A stretch of DNA of 64,000 bases from Melieria omissa. Lineage: Eukaryota > Arthropoda > Insecta > Diptera > Ulidiidae. The position numbers and the translations under genes are program-made. The stretch is taken from the NCBI GenBank assembly GCA_963971225.1, contig OZ020268.1, positions 14,547,032 to 14,611,031 of the forward strand, read 5' to 3'. Positions 1 to 11,514 of the stretch are shown piece after piece; the stretch's first letter is position 1, and each line of letters starts with the position of its first letter. The notes beneath the pieces are model-generated. The model had not been told where the DNA came from. It did no database searches and was given only the letters and a program-made list of their open reading frames with translations.

Positions 1-1399
1 TCAAAACACACGCGCAACGAGCCCGGACAGACGACACATGTGGCATGAGGGGAGCTGTTAAATTTCAAGGTGCACTGGGGAGACATCAACATAAATGCGC
101 CCAGGCGTGCGTCCCTTCTATGAGTGTGTGTGTGTGTTGTTCACAAAAACCTGCGAGAGTATGTGCTACTTAGTTGTTAATGGTTTTTATGTGTTTCTGT
201 GTGCGTGTGTATGAGTGTGCGCGCACAACTGTGACTGCTCGCTAAACGAATGTCAAAAAAAAACATTTGTTGACCGAGCGTAAAAAACTACAATAAAGCA
301 ATAGAAACGAGCGTAAAATCATAATAACACGACAGACATACGCATACATATTTCATATGTCACTAATCGATATATTTTTAGCATTATTCACTCACTTTGT
401 CCTCACTAAAGTATCAAATTATGCAAATGGCTCAGCCTAATGGCCGCCACAAAGCTCGTGTAGACCAGTGTTTTCTGCAAACGAACATCATCTGACAGTA
501 CATCAAACGCTGCCGACCGCTGCTCCTCCCCTCTGTCCTACTCGGCGCAGAGTCGCTCTGTCGCATTATTTAGCTGCCGCGTCGACCACTCAAATTGTGT
601 CCGCCGTAATGTGCCACATATTACCATAAACACACGCACACTGCCACAAACAGCGGCGAGACCACACTTAGAGCAAACAACAGCAATAACCGCAATTTTG
701 TATGTTTGCATGCACAACAACAACAAAAATAAGAGGATTTTATCTTATTTGATATGATTTTATTTTGTTTTGTTTTGTTTTCCTGTGTGTTGGTGCCGCT
801 TGCGACGGCATTATTGTATGTCGTTAGGTTATTGTTGTTTTGTGCTTATTGTTGTTGCCATTGCTTTAGGTATTGTTGTTGTAATTGTCAGTGTGTGCCT
901 ATTTGCCAAAGGTGCAAGCTGCGGTTGGCGTTCGTTTGGCTTTTGCTTCTATTGTGTTATTGTTCATGTTGTAATTTTTATGTGCGTGCGGCCGCAAATG
1001 GTCAGCAAAATACACACAACACACAAAACACTCAAACATACACACACACACATGAGTAGTGATTGGGCAAAAACACACACACCGACATTGGCGCAGTGAC
1101 GCGCTGCCCTGCATAACAATGGCGTCCAAGTCCATTTATGAGCGATGCCTGCAAATTTGCTGTCACAGTGTGCGTGTTTATGTGTTCGTGCGTGTATGTG
1201 TGTGTGTGTGTTCGACTATATAAAGCTAATTCGCTTTGCGTGCCAATGGGATTTTCATTTTTGTTTACCCAAATCCCGCATGCTGTCCGTCAGTTCGGTT
1301 TTAAGCGACGCATTAAATCGCCCTGCACGGCCATTAACTTAACTTGGGGCCGTGGCGCAGCAGATGCGCGGCTGCCGGCCAGCAACTTAATTACAAAAC
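1..1399. other. Upstream non-coding region
   Basis: No convincing gene is seen here. Open frames are short and low in complexity (runs of Cys, Val and Leu from TTG/TGT repeats; Thr-His from CACA). The stretch holds TG/CA microsatellites near 121-230 and 1040-1080 and a T/G-rich tract near 755-880. It lies 5' of the receptor gene, so it may be 5' UTR, intron or intergenic DNA; the sequence does not decide between these. Confidence 0.5.
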
Positions 1400-1463
1400 A
1401 TGCTCGCTATGGACGCCATTATTGCTGCTGTTGGCTGCTGTTGTCCATTGTTGGCTGCAGCTC
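1400..1463 (+). CDS. Candidate first coding exon (signal peptide) of the receptor, weak
   Basis: An ATG at 1400 opens 21 codons that encode a short hydrophobic peptide rich in Ala, Ile and Leu and ending in three alanines. A possible 5' splice site (CTC|GTAAAG) follows at 1464. The exon would end one base into a codon, and the exon at 5322 needs exactly one base to complete its first codon, so the phase fits and gives Arg-Ser-Thr-Ser-Asn-Pro-Asp. A hydrophobic leader ending in small residues is what a Cys-loop receptor needs. The evidence is thin: TTG/CTG repeats give hydrophobic peptides in several frames, a phase match occurs one time in three, and the donor is only fair. The true exon may lie outside the window. 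Confidence 0.15.
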
Positions 1464-2233
1464 GTAAAGTGCGCGAACGCACCAGTTACGATTAGACGAC
1501 GGCGGCTGGCAGGCGTGCGCTGTCGCTCTCGCTGTTGTTGCCGTTCGACGCAATGCCAAAGCCAAAAACAACACAGCGCGTTGCTGTTGGCGTGCACTGT
1601 TGATTGGACTTGCTCGCGTCCGTCAACAAGCTTCGAAGGCTGCAGCGCAATTGTGTGGCAACAATGGCTGAAATGGAGCGCGCAATGATTCCAAATTACT
1701 AGCGGACCTTGTTGCAAGAAGTTAAACAAAGTTAAAATTGGACAATGTTTTTAGACGGAAATATTCTCTCGATGACCTTTGTCCTTTATTTAATTGCTGC
1801 CGGTATTGAGTGGTCTTAATTGCTTGATTGGATCAATTTTAAAGTTCCTGCCAAGCAGCTATGGAATTTTGAATTTTTCAATCTCGCCCACTGTCGCACT
1901 TATCATCCCCAACTCGCGCCCCTGGCTAAAACGTTGGCGAAACTTAATTCGTTTAATAATTTTGTTTATTTTCCATCTTCTCCTCTTTAAATAATTAATA
2001 CTAATCTGTTATTAGTCGATAAGTTACTTAATGTTAAGTTACTATTAGACTTATTTAATGAAAAAACTCAATAAAAAATAATGACATTTCTTGGAGAATT
2101 TGCAGCCAAACGTTGGCCAAGATTGCTTGAAATTTAATTACCAGTAGGCCAAGTTTGGGCCATATGAAATCTGGTGACAATATAGCTACAAAATTTGTTT
2201 AAAACCAGTAAAAAATTCGTCTATTTTTATAAA
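1464..2233. other. Non-coding, nothing recognised
   Basis: This is non-coding sequence between the candidate leader exon and the mariner element. It becomes strongly AT-rich after about 1740. Open frames are short and unconserved in appearance, and no repeat structure was seen. Confidence 0.4.
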
Positions 2234-3538
2234 TAAGGAGTGAACCAGAAAGAATTTTGAATTTTGAAAGACACATTTAAAAAAAAGTAATAGTCTAATT
2301 TTACTAAATTAAACTGCAATCTATTATAAATTTCTTAAACTCTAATTCACAGAAAAATTTCATGAAATATAATTAGTGGTTACGCAATTTTTTTATATTT
2401 TTCTCAACGTTCTTCATAAGAGACTGAACAGTACTTTCGGTGACTATTGCATAGGCTTGCTTCCATCGATTTCAGAACTGTACATCATTTTTGCAAACTT
2501 TGTTAGTTTATCTTAAGGTTTGCTTTATTACAGCGCAATATCTTTCAATAGGCCGAAGTTCCAGGCATTTGTAAGGATTCGCCTCTTTTGGGACCACCGT
2601 GACACAATTTTCTTCATACCATTCCATAGTTGACCTGGAGTAGTGGCTTGTCGATAGGTCTGACCAAAATAAAACTGTTCCTTTGTGCTATTCAAAAAAT
2701 GGTATAAAGCGTTTTTGCAGACATTCTTTTATATAAATTGTAGACTTAATTGTTCCTGTCGTAATGAACGCCTTGCTCCGTAGACCGCAGGAGCAAATAG
2801 CTTGCCAAACCACGAAGAGTTTTGGAAATTTGGTGCATTTCGCTTCGGAGTATTTTCTTTGTGCTGCATTCTTATTGTTTGTAGTGAAATAGGCATTCCC
2901 AGGCAACTGCTTGAAGTCCACCTTAGAGTAGGTTTCATCATCGAGAATCACGCAATTGAACTTGGTTACATAGTCGTCATACAGTTTTTCGAACCCGCGT
3001 TTTCGCTATTTTTTCTTTTGCTTCCGACCGGTCAGGCACTTTCTGCTGTTCGTAGGTCCTTAACCCTTGACTTCGCTTATATCGCATCTCAGTTGATTAC
3101 CATGTGCCTGATGCAGCTGCAACATCTCGAGTCGACCTCATGGGGTTATCCCGATATGTGCTAACAACCCTCTTCAGCACTTCTGGGTTACTTGGACCCG
3201 TTTTTCTGCCTGTTTCTTCGGCTCTGTAGATGGAGTTTGCCGCGTTGTAGTTGTTTATGACATTAAAGACCGTCGCTACGCTCGCTATGCTTTCCCTTGT
3301 ATTGCTTAGTCTAGACTTCGTCTTATCAGTCAAGTAAATGTCCAGTATTAATTTGTGGCAGCACTTTTGAGGGCTGGACATGTTGACTAAAATAGATCCA
3401 AGATGCAATTGACTAATATTGCAAGAAACTGCAATATTTATAGATACTTTCATTCGCAAATATCAGCTTCCTAACTCTTGGCATTTTCGTATGCTGGATC
3501 CGTAAAAATTCTAAAATGTTTCTGGTTCACTTCTTATT
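2234..3538 (-). mobile_element. Degenerate Tc1/mariner transposon (DD37E-like)
   Basis: The element is about 1.3 kb and bounded by imperfect inverted ends. The left end near 2238-2252 reads GGAGTGAACCAGAAA and the right end near 3518-3533, read on the minus strand, reads AAGTGAACCAGAAA. The interior encodes a decayed transposase on the minus strand. Length and organisation fit a single full-length mariner-type insertion upstream of the receptor exon at 5322. No TA target duplication is clear at the edges, which have drifted. Confidence 0.75.
2490..3459 (-). pseudogene. Broken Tc1/mariner transposase
   Basis: Read on the minus strand, the N-terminal part (about 3459 to 3097) carries a helix-turn-helix region with the phrase STRDVAAASGTW, then a stop. 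After a frame change the catalytic part resumes: ILDDETYSKVDFKQLPG near 2951-2895 carries the first catalytic Asp, FWSDLSTSHY carries the second, and ELRPIERYCAV near 2560 carries the third acidic residue. I count 37 residues between the second Asp and that Glu, which fits the DD37E (ITmD37E) group known from mosquitoes. At least one stop and one frameshift separate the halves, so no active enzyme can be made. The family call rests on motifs, not on a database search. Confidence 0.75.
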
Positions 3539-3917
3539 TTTTATTATTTATAAAAGTAGTCAAGCTATTTTTATAAATATTTTATAGAAACGTACAAGTT
3601 TACTTTTATAGTCTCTTTATATTTGTGGTAAATTTCAAACCAAATTACCAAAAGAATAAATTTAATACAAAATTGATGTAACTGTCCATTAATTTGATTA
3701 TTGCTTTGTAGAAACCCAAAAATTGACAACCTCACAACTCCGATTGTATGGGAGGCGCCCTCTGGTGGTGAATTTCGGAACCGCAATTAATTTTGTATTT
3801 TTTCTACTCAAGAATCTTTGCGATCACTGAATAAATCATTTAAATCAGTTAAGTAGTTTCCAAGATACGATGTTTTCTCGCTTAACAAGTGGGGAGAGCC
3901 AATGACATAGAAAATGG

Positions 3918-4200
3918 CCAATTTTGTATGGCAGCCCCCTTAAGAATTGGAGATAGCGGGTAGGTATGTTCGGAAGAAACATTTGGAAGGGAAAATAAAT
4001 GGGTGTAGGTCATACATTTGACACTTTTGGGGGCAACATGAGAGCAGTGGGGGCCTATTGTCTAAAAACGACCATTTTGTATGGGAACCCCATAAAGGGT
4101 TGGAGATGGGGTATAAATATGTTTCAAAGAAATGTTCAGTAGCGAAAATTAGAGGGGGTCAGTCATAGGTTTAAACCCTCTAAGAGCAACTTCTGACCAG
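3918..4200. repeat. Two diverged tandem copies, about 153 bp
   Basis: The phrase ATTTTGTATGG, a run of C, then TTGGAGAT occurs near 3920-3952 and again near 4073-4107. Similar following sequence includes a GGTATGTTC / GTATAAATATGTTTC block. Spacing is about 153 bp. The copies are clearly diverged. They are probably the remnant of a repetitive element of unknown class. Confidence 0.45.
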
Positions 4201-4209
4201 CTGAGGAGC

Positions 4210-5321
4210 AATTTGTGGCATTTCCCAAGTTTTTTTTTTAGAACTTTGACGTCGACGCGACACCATTTAGCCTCACTCTAGCGTCAAAATTTTTTTGGCT
4301 CATGCTCGCATAAAATGAGAGGTTTCGGAGTATCGAGAACTTATTATTAAGCATCTCCATACAACACTAAATCATGTCTAATGTCCATCTATATCAACAA
4401 TCGCTGTCCAAATCGTTGGAACCAACAAACTTTTCCACTCCTCCAAAAAATTGCCTTTACCCCCCTTCGAATATATTCTGCATCACCGTCACCAAACGCT
4501 TGTGGCCATTTTGTCCTCTGTCTTGTCAACATATGCTCCGCACTTAATTCCCGCACTTGTCACTTAATGCTGCGCCTGCAGTCGCCGTCGATCTGCTTGC
4601 TTGCCGCTTTTAATTACCAACAAGTTAATGAGCTGCTGATGTGCGCACTTTTACGACACATTTCATTTCGTTTCATTTCCTGTCGCCGCCATGAACAACG
4701 CCATAAAATTCATTTCAATTCAATTCGATGCGGCGTGCCGTGGTGTGGCAACGCAATGATGCGTTATGCACACCCAAACACACACACACCCAAACACAGT
4801 CATGCATGAGACGCTCGTAAATTATATTGTATTATTAATTTCTATTACAGTGCGAGATAAACCCAACGAAATTGAAAGGAAATGTGCGTCGGCCGCACGC
4901 CCAGCCACGGCGCTTATCAGCCGACTTGGCTGGCCATTAATTTAATATGCCAATTAAACGCCCCGCACGCGCATTCTGCCGCAAGAAATAAAGATAACCG
5001 CAGCCGGCGCTGCGCCCCTCCTCAGTCTCAGTCTCAGTCTGATTTCTGTCAATTTTGCAAAAAACAAATTTGCGTAATTTTTACTCGTCGCTCTGAAATG
5101 TCACAGTGTGCCGTGTGTGCACCTTTTTTCACGCTTTGTCTCATTTATCACGTTGTAATTGTCATACCTCCCACTCCAGCTCCCCCCTCGACTATGCGTC
5201 AATGTTTAGCACATAAATGCCAAAAACAAAACGCAACAACAAAATATGTATGTCGCAACTGTAACGACATTTTGGAACCAATGCTGATGCGTGAATATGT
5301 TTGCTTGTGTTGTGCTTGCAG
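4210..5321. other. Intron or 5' flank before the first recognised exon
   Basis: No supported gene is seen. The sequence ends in a pyrimidine-rich stretch (about 5299-5319) and TTGCAG at 5316-5321, which is the splice acceptor of the first recognised coding exon. Short hydrophobic open frames, for example near 5098, do not end in the phase needed to join that exon. Confidence 0.5.
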
Positions 5322-5616
5322 GCAGCACATCGAATCCCGATGCTAAGCGCCTCTACGACGATCTTCTCAGCAACTATAATAAATTGGTGCGACCCGTTGT
5401 CAATGTGACCGACGCCCTGACAGTGCGCATCAAGCTGAAGCTATCGCAATTGATTGATGTCAATTTGAAGAATCAAATCATGACGACCAACTTGTGGGTG
5501 GAGCAGTCCTGGTACGACTACAAGCTCAAGTGGGAGCCGAAGGAGTACGGCGGCGTCGAGATGCTGCACGTACCCTCCGATCACATATGGCGGCCGGATA
5601 TTGTGTTATATAATAA
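5322..5616 (+). CDS. nAChRalpha3: nAChR alpha exon: start of ligand-binding domain
   Basis: The exon encodes residues 1-98, starting with two bases of a split codon and ending with AA of Asn99. It opens with [20 protein letters not shown], the conserved N-terminal helix of insect nAChR alpha subunits. It then carries a possible N-glycosylation site (NVT) and [17 protein letters not shown]. The loop D region follows, with tryptophans in [14 protein letters not shown], and then loop A around [10 protein letters not shown]. The acceptor is TGCTTGCAG before 5322 and the donor is AA|GTGAGT at 5617. The signal peptide is not on this exon. An in-frame ATG at 5297 lies inside the polypyrimidine tract of the acceptor and would give only an eight-residue leader, so it is not a likely start. 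Confidence 0.93.
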
Positions 5617-6036
5617 GTGAGTACCAATACACACACACACACAAATGCAAAAAACAATAACAAAAACAACCACAACCACAAAAACAGCGAGCAGCGCACG
5701 GCCCGTTCACACTGCCATATTTTTTTACCACTGGCATTGTCAAAGCTGTCGCTATTGTGGTTGTTGTTGTTGCTATTGATGCCAAGCATTGATTTATTTC
5801 ATTGGAAAATTCGTCTTATTGTTGGCTTTGTTTTGCTCTACCGCCATCGCCCCGCATGTGCCAGTTCCCCAAGCAAATTGCGACATTAAAACTCGCTTGA
5901 ATTGCAGCATTGACGCTGACGCTTTAAGTTCGACTGGCAGCCAGCAATGCTGCGATTTGATTGAGTTACCACTTGTGCAATTATTTTCATTCACGGCAAT
6001 CTTTCTCGTTTCGTCTGTGTTTGTAATTTTGTGCAG
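5617..6036 (+). other. Intron (420 nt)
   Basis: The intron starts GTGAGT and ends TTTGTGCAG. It contains a short (CA)n run at 5630-5643 and AAC-rich sequence after it. No nested gene or mobile element is seen. Confidence 0.85.
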
Positions 6037-6217
6037 CGCCGACGGCAACTTCGAGGTGACGCTCGCAACAAAAGCAACACTCAACTACACGGGCCGCGTC
6101 GAGTGGCGCCCGCCGGCCATCTACAAGAGCTCATGCGAAATCGATGTCGAGTACTTTCCGTTCGACGAACAGACGTGTGTAATGAAATTCGGCAGCTGGA
6201 CGTACGATGGATTTCAG
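6037..6217 (+). CDS. nAChRalpha3: nAChR alpha exon: Cys-loop and loop B
   Basis: The exon completes Asn99 and encodes residues 100-159. It contains [15 protein letters not shown], a possible glycosylation site (NYT), [13 protein letters not shown] and the Cys-loop. The two cysteines at residues 132 and 146 have thirteen residues between them, including the conserved YFPFDEQ. GSWTYDG supplies loop B of the acetylcholine site. The acceptor is TTGTGCAG and the donor is CAG|GTAAGC at 6218, in phase 0. In some insect nAChR genes this region is split into a short exon and a longer one; here it is one exon. The Cys-loop disulphide couples agonist binding to channel gating in this family. Confidence 0.93.
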
Positions 6218-6618
6218 GTAAGCAAACAATGTAATTGAAAAGGTTTTATTTCACTTATTTGCTGAGCAAGTAAGTACATGAAAATTAAATTTAAAGTTAA
6301 CATAATGTTTGAGTAGAAGAAACAAAGAATGTTTTTGAAACTTTCAATTTGAACCATTCAGTATCGTTTTATCATCACCATTAAGATGGCATCTTAATTT
6401 TATTAGAAACTTTCAAGCCTTTCTAATAGTCTGTGTAGGCCTTGTAATGTCCAAAGGCAAAGCTAAGGACTGTATCGAAAAGAAAGTGGGCACTTTCTAA
6501 CGTAATTTTCTCGCAGCATATAATTTTTTTTTTAATTCTAAAAATGCCGTTAAATAGCGTAGGCCTTGAAATACTGATTTCATATAAATTTCGTTTCATA
6601 TATTTTTATATTACGAAA

Positions 6619-6939
6619 ATGACGCGTATCGAGTTAGACATCCTTACAAAATTTGTGTACAGTTGGTTCACTGAAACAGGTGCTTCATACAGAAAATCAG
6701 CCAAACGACATCGCATGTCCATAAACTGCGCTAAAAAGATGATTCTTAAGTATGGTGAACATTGCACTATCAACAATCTACCAAAAATTGGCCGTAAAAA
6801 GGGTCCTAAAGAGCCAAAAATGGAAGAAAAACTAAAGCATTCGATTAACGAAAACAAGTGCATTTCTACTGGAAATTTAGCTAGAACGAGTGTGACGATG
6901 GTGCAAAGAGTGAAGCAGAGTAATAACTTAAAAACATAA
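6619..6939 (+). pseudogene. Transposase N-terminal fragment of the outer element
   Basis: This fragment of about 106 residues begins MTRIELDILTKFVYSWF. It contains a helix-turn-helix-like stretch (GASYRKSAKRHRMS and following) and a basic region IGRKKGPKEPKMEEKLK typical of Tc1/mariner DNA-binding domains. The frame ends at a stop near 6937, and related reading in shifted frame continues toward 7030 (DKTR-type linker). The catalytic DDE/D core is not present on this side of the insertion, so it can be no more than a DNA-binding remnant. Its missing C-terminal end is at 8674-8930. Confidence 0.6.
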
Positions 6940-7054
6940 AAAAACAAAAAATACCAAAAAGAAACGAAAAACAAAAAGTGGCTGACAAAACGCGATAAAG
7001 AAAACTATACACTCGTCTCTGCAAAGAAACGTCTAACGTATGGGGAATGAAATA

Positions 7055-7395
7055 CAGTGCACTCGCGAAAACGTGAACTAATAAAAACCAAGGCTTTTCA
7101 CGTTTACGAGATTGTTCAAGTTTACGATTGTTGAAAAATACGTGTTTTTTGTTTGAAACTAATTATAAAAAAGATAATTGAATTAAGTTTTATAACAAAA
7201 AGTTAAAAAGGGACGAGTATATACACATTTAAGGTTGTGGGCGATGAAATGTTTGTGAAAAAGACACACAACAAGGTGTTCACGTTTTAAAGCCTTCAAG
7301 CATTGTTCACGTTTTAAAGTATTCAATAGGAAAAAAAGTGTTCACGTAATCGAGAGTTCACGTAATCGAGTGTTCACGTTTTCGCGAGTGCACTG
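7055..7395. mobile_element. MITE with TA duplication (pogo/Tc1-type ends)
   Basis: This 341 bp element has near-perfect inverted ends (CAGTGCACTCGCGAAAACGT at 7055-7074, inverse at the right end to 7395). TA flanks it at 7053-7054 and 7396-7397. The interior has no coding capacity and carries several copies of TTCACGT followed by TTTT or AATCGAG, in particular clustered in the right 130 bp. CAGT-type ends and a TA duplication fit a non-autonomous pogo/Tc1 element. It sits directly at the inner edge of the left terminal repeat of the element at 7036-8671, so it inserted last. Confidence 0.85.
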
Positions 7396-7606
7396 TATGT
7401 ACAAACATCTTTATGTCCACAGAATTTTTATGTTTCAAAATATAATGCTGAAAATTTTACAGTACCAACTACTACAGTTAATTTCAATTACGAAAAGTTT
7501 TTGTAACTATATCTATCGGCTTTTCTTATATTTAGGGGCACTTTACGCATCGCCTACTGAATACCCTTTCTATCAATTTACCGCAGCTCTGTTTTGATCT
7601 TAGCTA

Positions 7607-8516
7607 TCAATGAATCGACATTTTTTCATGATAACCTTTTCCGAAGACTTTCCTTTTGGAAAGAAAGGCCCAAAAAGTCTCTATCGGTCTAAGCTGTGGC
7701 ACATTTAGTGGATTCTTTTCTTTTGGCACGAGCCAATATTTAAACCCCTTAAAGCGTCTTGGGTCGCCCGGGCATAGTGTGACGTCGCCAAATCCGGCCA
7801 AAAAATAACTTAATGGTTTTTATGATACTTGTCGATAAATTTTATTTTTTGAAAGGCATTTTTTAATGTAACCGTCCGCATTCACAGCTAAACCGGCCTT
7901 GATAAACACACGATTTCTCACACCGCGTTCGCGGTAAGTAAAACTTTTCCCGGGTACTTTGTTTTCAACTTAAATTTGACTTTATCGGGAATTTCAGTAC
8001 CTGCAAGCTTGAAATAATACTTCGGGGTCCATTCATTTCCTTCGACCGTAAAATAGGTCTCGTCATCCATGATGCAAATCTTCCTTGATTTTGCAGCAAA
8101 CAGATTTTGGGAAAGAAGCCATAATCGATCAACGATGGCTGTTTCTGGATTTTCTGTGACAGTTGGAGCAGTTTTTTTTTGCCAATTTATCAATATTCAT
8201 ATCTTTCAACTCTTTTCTTACCGTTTTTTATCAACTTGGTACTTTCTTTCCAGTTCCCTGTACGATTTTGCAATATGACCTGCAGTTTCGGACTTTAATT
8301 TGGTACATGTTTTAGAATCTTGCAACGCACATGTTTTCCACTACCAGACTTCCTTTCACTGGATTTTCCACTTCTATAAGCTGCAATGGTCTTGTAAATA
8401 AATGATTTTTTAAAACTGAAGTAATGGAAAAGTTCACTTTTCCCGTTCGTTGGAAAACCTTCGCAGTATTTGTAAACCAATTTTTGACTGTCAAACTCGT
8501 TCAAAGACATTTTCAT
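7607..8516 (-). pseudogene. Broken Tc1/mariner transposase of the inner element
   Basis: On the minus strand the N-terminus begins MKMSLNEFDSQKLVYKY (8516) with a helix-turn-helix region, and stops near 8295. The first catalytic Asp lies in IMDDETYFTVEGNEWTPKYY near 8070. The second lies in FWPDLATSHYARATQ near 7812-7770 in a shifted frame. The third acidic residue lies in NVPQLRPIETFWA near 7690. About 37 residues separate the second and third, as in the DD37E group. Stops and frameshifts separate these blocks, so it is inactive. It differs clearly in sequence from the outer element and from the element at 2234-3538. Confidence 0.75.
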
Positions 8517-11514
8517 ACTGAATTCATTTCAGTAGTCAACTGACATGCAATTGCCATTACAACTAATAGAGTATTGGAAATTTTTTACTACTGTGTTTTG
8601 ATCTTACTTTTCACATACATATGTGAAAATATTTGTATTTGAAATTTGTCCATATTTCATTCCCCATACGTTAATAGAGCCCTACTGGGCAATACCCAAA
8701 AGAAACCTCATGAAAGATGGACAAGAAGCTTAAAATCTTCAGGAATTAAAAAAAATTGAAGAAAAGCAAAAAAAACCCATAACGCAAACATCTGTAAAAA
8801 ATTTAATGAAGAGGTTCAAACAGAAAATTAGATATAAATTTATTTTAAAAAGAATTTTGTTATTTAAACAAAAATATATAGTCCTTAAAGTATATGTAAC
8901 AAATGTTAAAACAAAAAATCGGACCAAAAAAATTTCCATTAAAGTTATACTTCAAACGAAGCGTGAACTTTTTTTTCGATACAGTCCTTCTTACTTCTTT
9001 CAAAACTAATCAGTTCTGCCAAATCTGTTCCAAAATACTTATTAAAGCTTAGCATTGACACTCGCTGTTGGAAACAATAACCAAACGTCAGCAACTCAAA
9101 GACAACAACATGAAATTTTCCCAGCTCTCTTCGCACACCTTCTTGTTGTTGTTGCTTTCACTGTCACAAAACTGAAACAACCAGTGTGCTGTGTAAATAA
9201 GCAAATTCGCTCGTAATTTGCCGAGCTATAATTCACGCTTTTTACCGCCGCTTTTATGACAAGTGACAAGCCACCACCAGCAGCGACGCGTCAGCTGCGC
9301 ATCAAAACCAAAGAACGAGCGGCAACTGTCCGCTATTTGCTCCTTGGGCCCATAAAAAAACGTCCCAATGGATTTGCTGCCTACAGAAATTCTTGTGCCA
9401 CGCAGTAACGCATAGACCAGACACATTAGCATACGGCGAGCGTGGCAACGCTGGCAGCCGAAAAGGGTGCCGGCCCGAAGAAAAATTCAAAGCGAAGGCG
9501 CCCATAAAAGGCGAAACGCATTGCCGCAAATAAGGTCAATAAGTGAGCGACAAACTGACAAGGTGGCTGCTGCCGGCGAAATGCGTAAAATGCGAAAATG
9601 CTGCGAAGGTCGGTGCGCGGGTCGTCGGGTCACTTAATGTGAGCATTAAAGTAGTCGTGTTTACGTTTTATTGCAACGGCTGCTGGTTGTTACTAAATAG
9701 TTGCAGTGTAGTAGTTGGTGTATATTTGCAATGTTGCGCTTGAGTGCCCCCGCCAGTGCTGACCACTTAATGGTTTCTTTATGCCGGCTGCATTTGTTGT
9801 CAATGCTGTTGCTTGGTTGCTGTATTTATTGCGCACGTATGTGCAATTTTTATGCGCGCCCCAGCAAATCCAATACAATGTGTTGATATGTTCACATGTG
9901 TGTGTGTGTGTTTGTGTGCCATAAAGTCGCGCCCCTTACAAATCTTCTTTGCAGATTTGTGTTTAAATTTAATGTTGCAGCTGTGCCGCCAAGGTTTATG
10001 AATGCGCCCGGCTTTGCTTTTCCAAATGCGCATCCAAGAATGGCAAACAAAATTGTGCTGTTCTCATGCACACACCGGAAATATTTTAATACGCTTCCTT
10101 CGGCGTATTTCATTTCCGGCTGATGCCAATGAGGCCGTCGGCACAAATGCGGTTGCCTTTTAATAGCAATTTCCGCCACTGCAGCTCATCGTTTCTGCGT
10201 CTTGGTGCCGCAGTCGCGGTCTCAGCCGTTCATTCCTCCTCCACTCACCCACACTCGCTTGCGGCCGTACCACTGGTAGCAGCTGCAACTCGACACCTCA
10301 ACACTTCGGCGCTTTCACCTTCCTGCCGCTTTCGTTTCCCCATTGCTTTGTCAGTGGTTTTTCTGCTTGCGTTGGCATTCCCCGTCGCTGCAACATGAAA
10401 ATCCAATTTCCCTGCTTGCCTGGCAAATGTCACTACATTTGTACAATTCACAACATGTCCACCCCCCCGTTGCGGCCCCCTCCAGACGCGCTCATTCTTT
10501 ATCGCACCGCCACACATGCACTGCTCAGCGACAAAGATGAGCCCGAATTGTCGCATCGATTGAGCGAGTTCATTGAATTTAATTTTGATTTTCCGATTTC
10601 ACTTCCCCGCGTCACTTTGCGCGACTTAACGTTGTGCAATGTGGGCCACTGGGCGGTTGGCAGATTTAAAAATAATTCGTTTATTGCTTCACTACTTGTT
10701 TGTTTATGTTGTTTCTGACTCTTTTGCAATTGTTTACCAAACGCTGCCATCGCGAGCGCAAAAATGTCGAATCAGTGTTCGTGGCACGTGAACCGGCTGC
10801 AGCTGCTTCAATGCGGATTTATTCAAATTTCGCCATCATATTTTTCTTTTTTAATACATAATAATAAATCCGGCTAAAGGGCGCCACATGTCATATGCGA
10901 AACGTGGTCGACTAGCTGTCGATAGAATTTAATTTAAATTCAATTTTCGGCAAACATTTCATGCATATGTGACGCCGCATTGTTGTGGTGTCAAAAGGAA
11001 GCGGTTTCGGCTTGACGCAAGTTAATTGAACTCGGTGCATAAAAGTAGATAACCGAAATTGGGTATAGAGAAAGGAGATATGTAAACATACTCAAAAGAA
11101 GTGACGGTGGGAAAAGAGCAGAAAGTATGAGAGACTCGCATTACTTAAGGTTAAAGTGTGCCTGGCAACGTGACGACAAGTAAAGTTTAAACTTGGGACG
11201 AGCTTGTTGCAAGTAACGTTGTTTCGCGTCCGACTTGAATTTAATTTTGATTTGCTTTTGCATTTATTTTAAATTTCAGTTTGCCTAGCTTCCTATTTTC
11301 TGATGTAATTGAACTTTTAATTAAGATTGAATTTGCTCTTCATTTGTTCATACTTAATTCGTAGCTGCTATGTTCTGATTTCATATTAATTTGTCTTTAC
11401 ATTAAATTTCCTTCAACTTAACTTAATTTAGATGTGATTAATCTTGTTGCAATGTTTTGCTTTTTTAGTTGACTTTACTTTTTATTTGCTTTCTACTTAA
11501 TTTGGAGTGAATTA

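Larger units (their letters stand above)
7036..8671 (-). mobile_element. Inner Tc1/mariner element inserted in the outer one
   Basis: The terminal inverted repeat is ACGTATGGGGAATGAAATA at 7036-7054, matched inversely by sequence ending at 8671. A TA target duplication flanks it at 7034-7035 and 8672-8673. Without the MITE inside it the element is about 1.29 kb, the normal mariner length. It encodes a decayed transposase on the minus strand. The TA duplication and matching ends show that it jumped into the outer element at 6466-8991. Confidence 0.85.
6466..8991 (+). mobile_element. Outer Tc1/mariner element, internally deleted and invaded
   Basis: Inverted ends read GGACTGTATCGAAAA at about 6467-6481 and, on the minus strand, at about 8975-8989, next to TA-containing flanks. 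The left half encodes a transposase N-terminus (from 6619). The right half (from about 8674) resumes with IEPYWAIPKRNLMKDGQEA, which matches the C-terminal region that follows the third catalytic residue in this family. Without the insert at 7036-8671 the element is only about 0.9 kb. Most of the catalytic domain is therefore missing, apart from being interrupted. Confidence 0.75.

Noticed and set aside
5297..5321. ATG just upstream of the first recognised exon as the start codon
   Set aside because: It lies in the polypyrimidine tract of a good splice acceptor and would leave no proper signal peptide, which Cys-loop receptors need.
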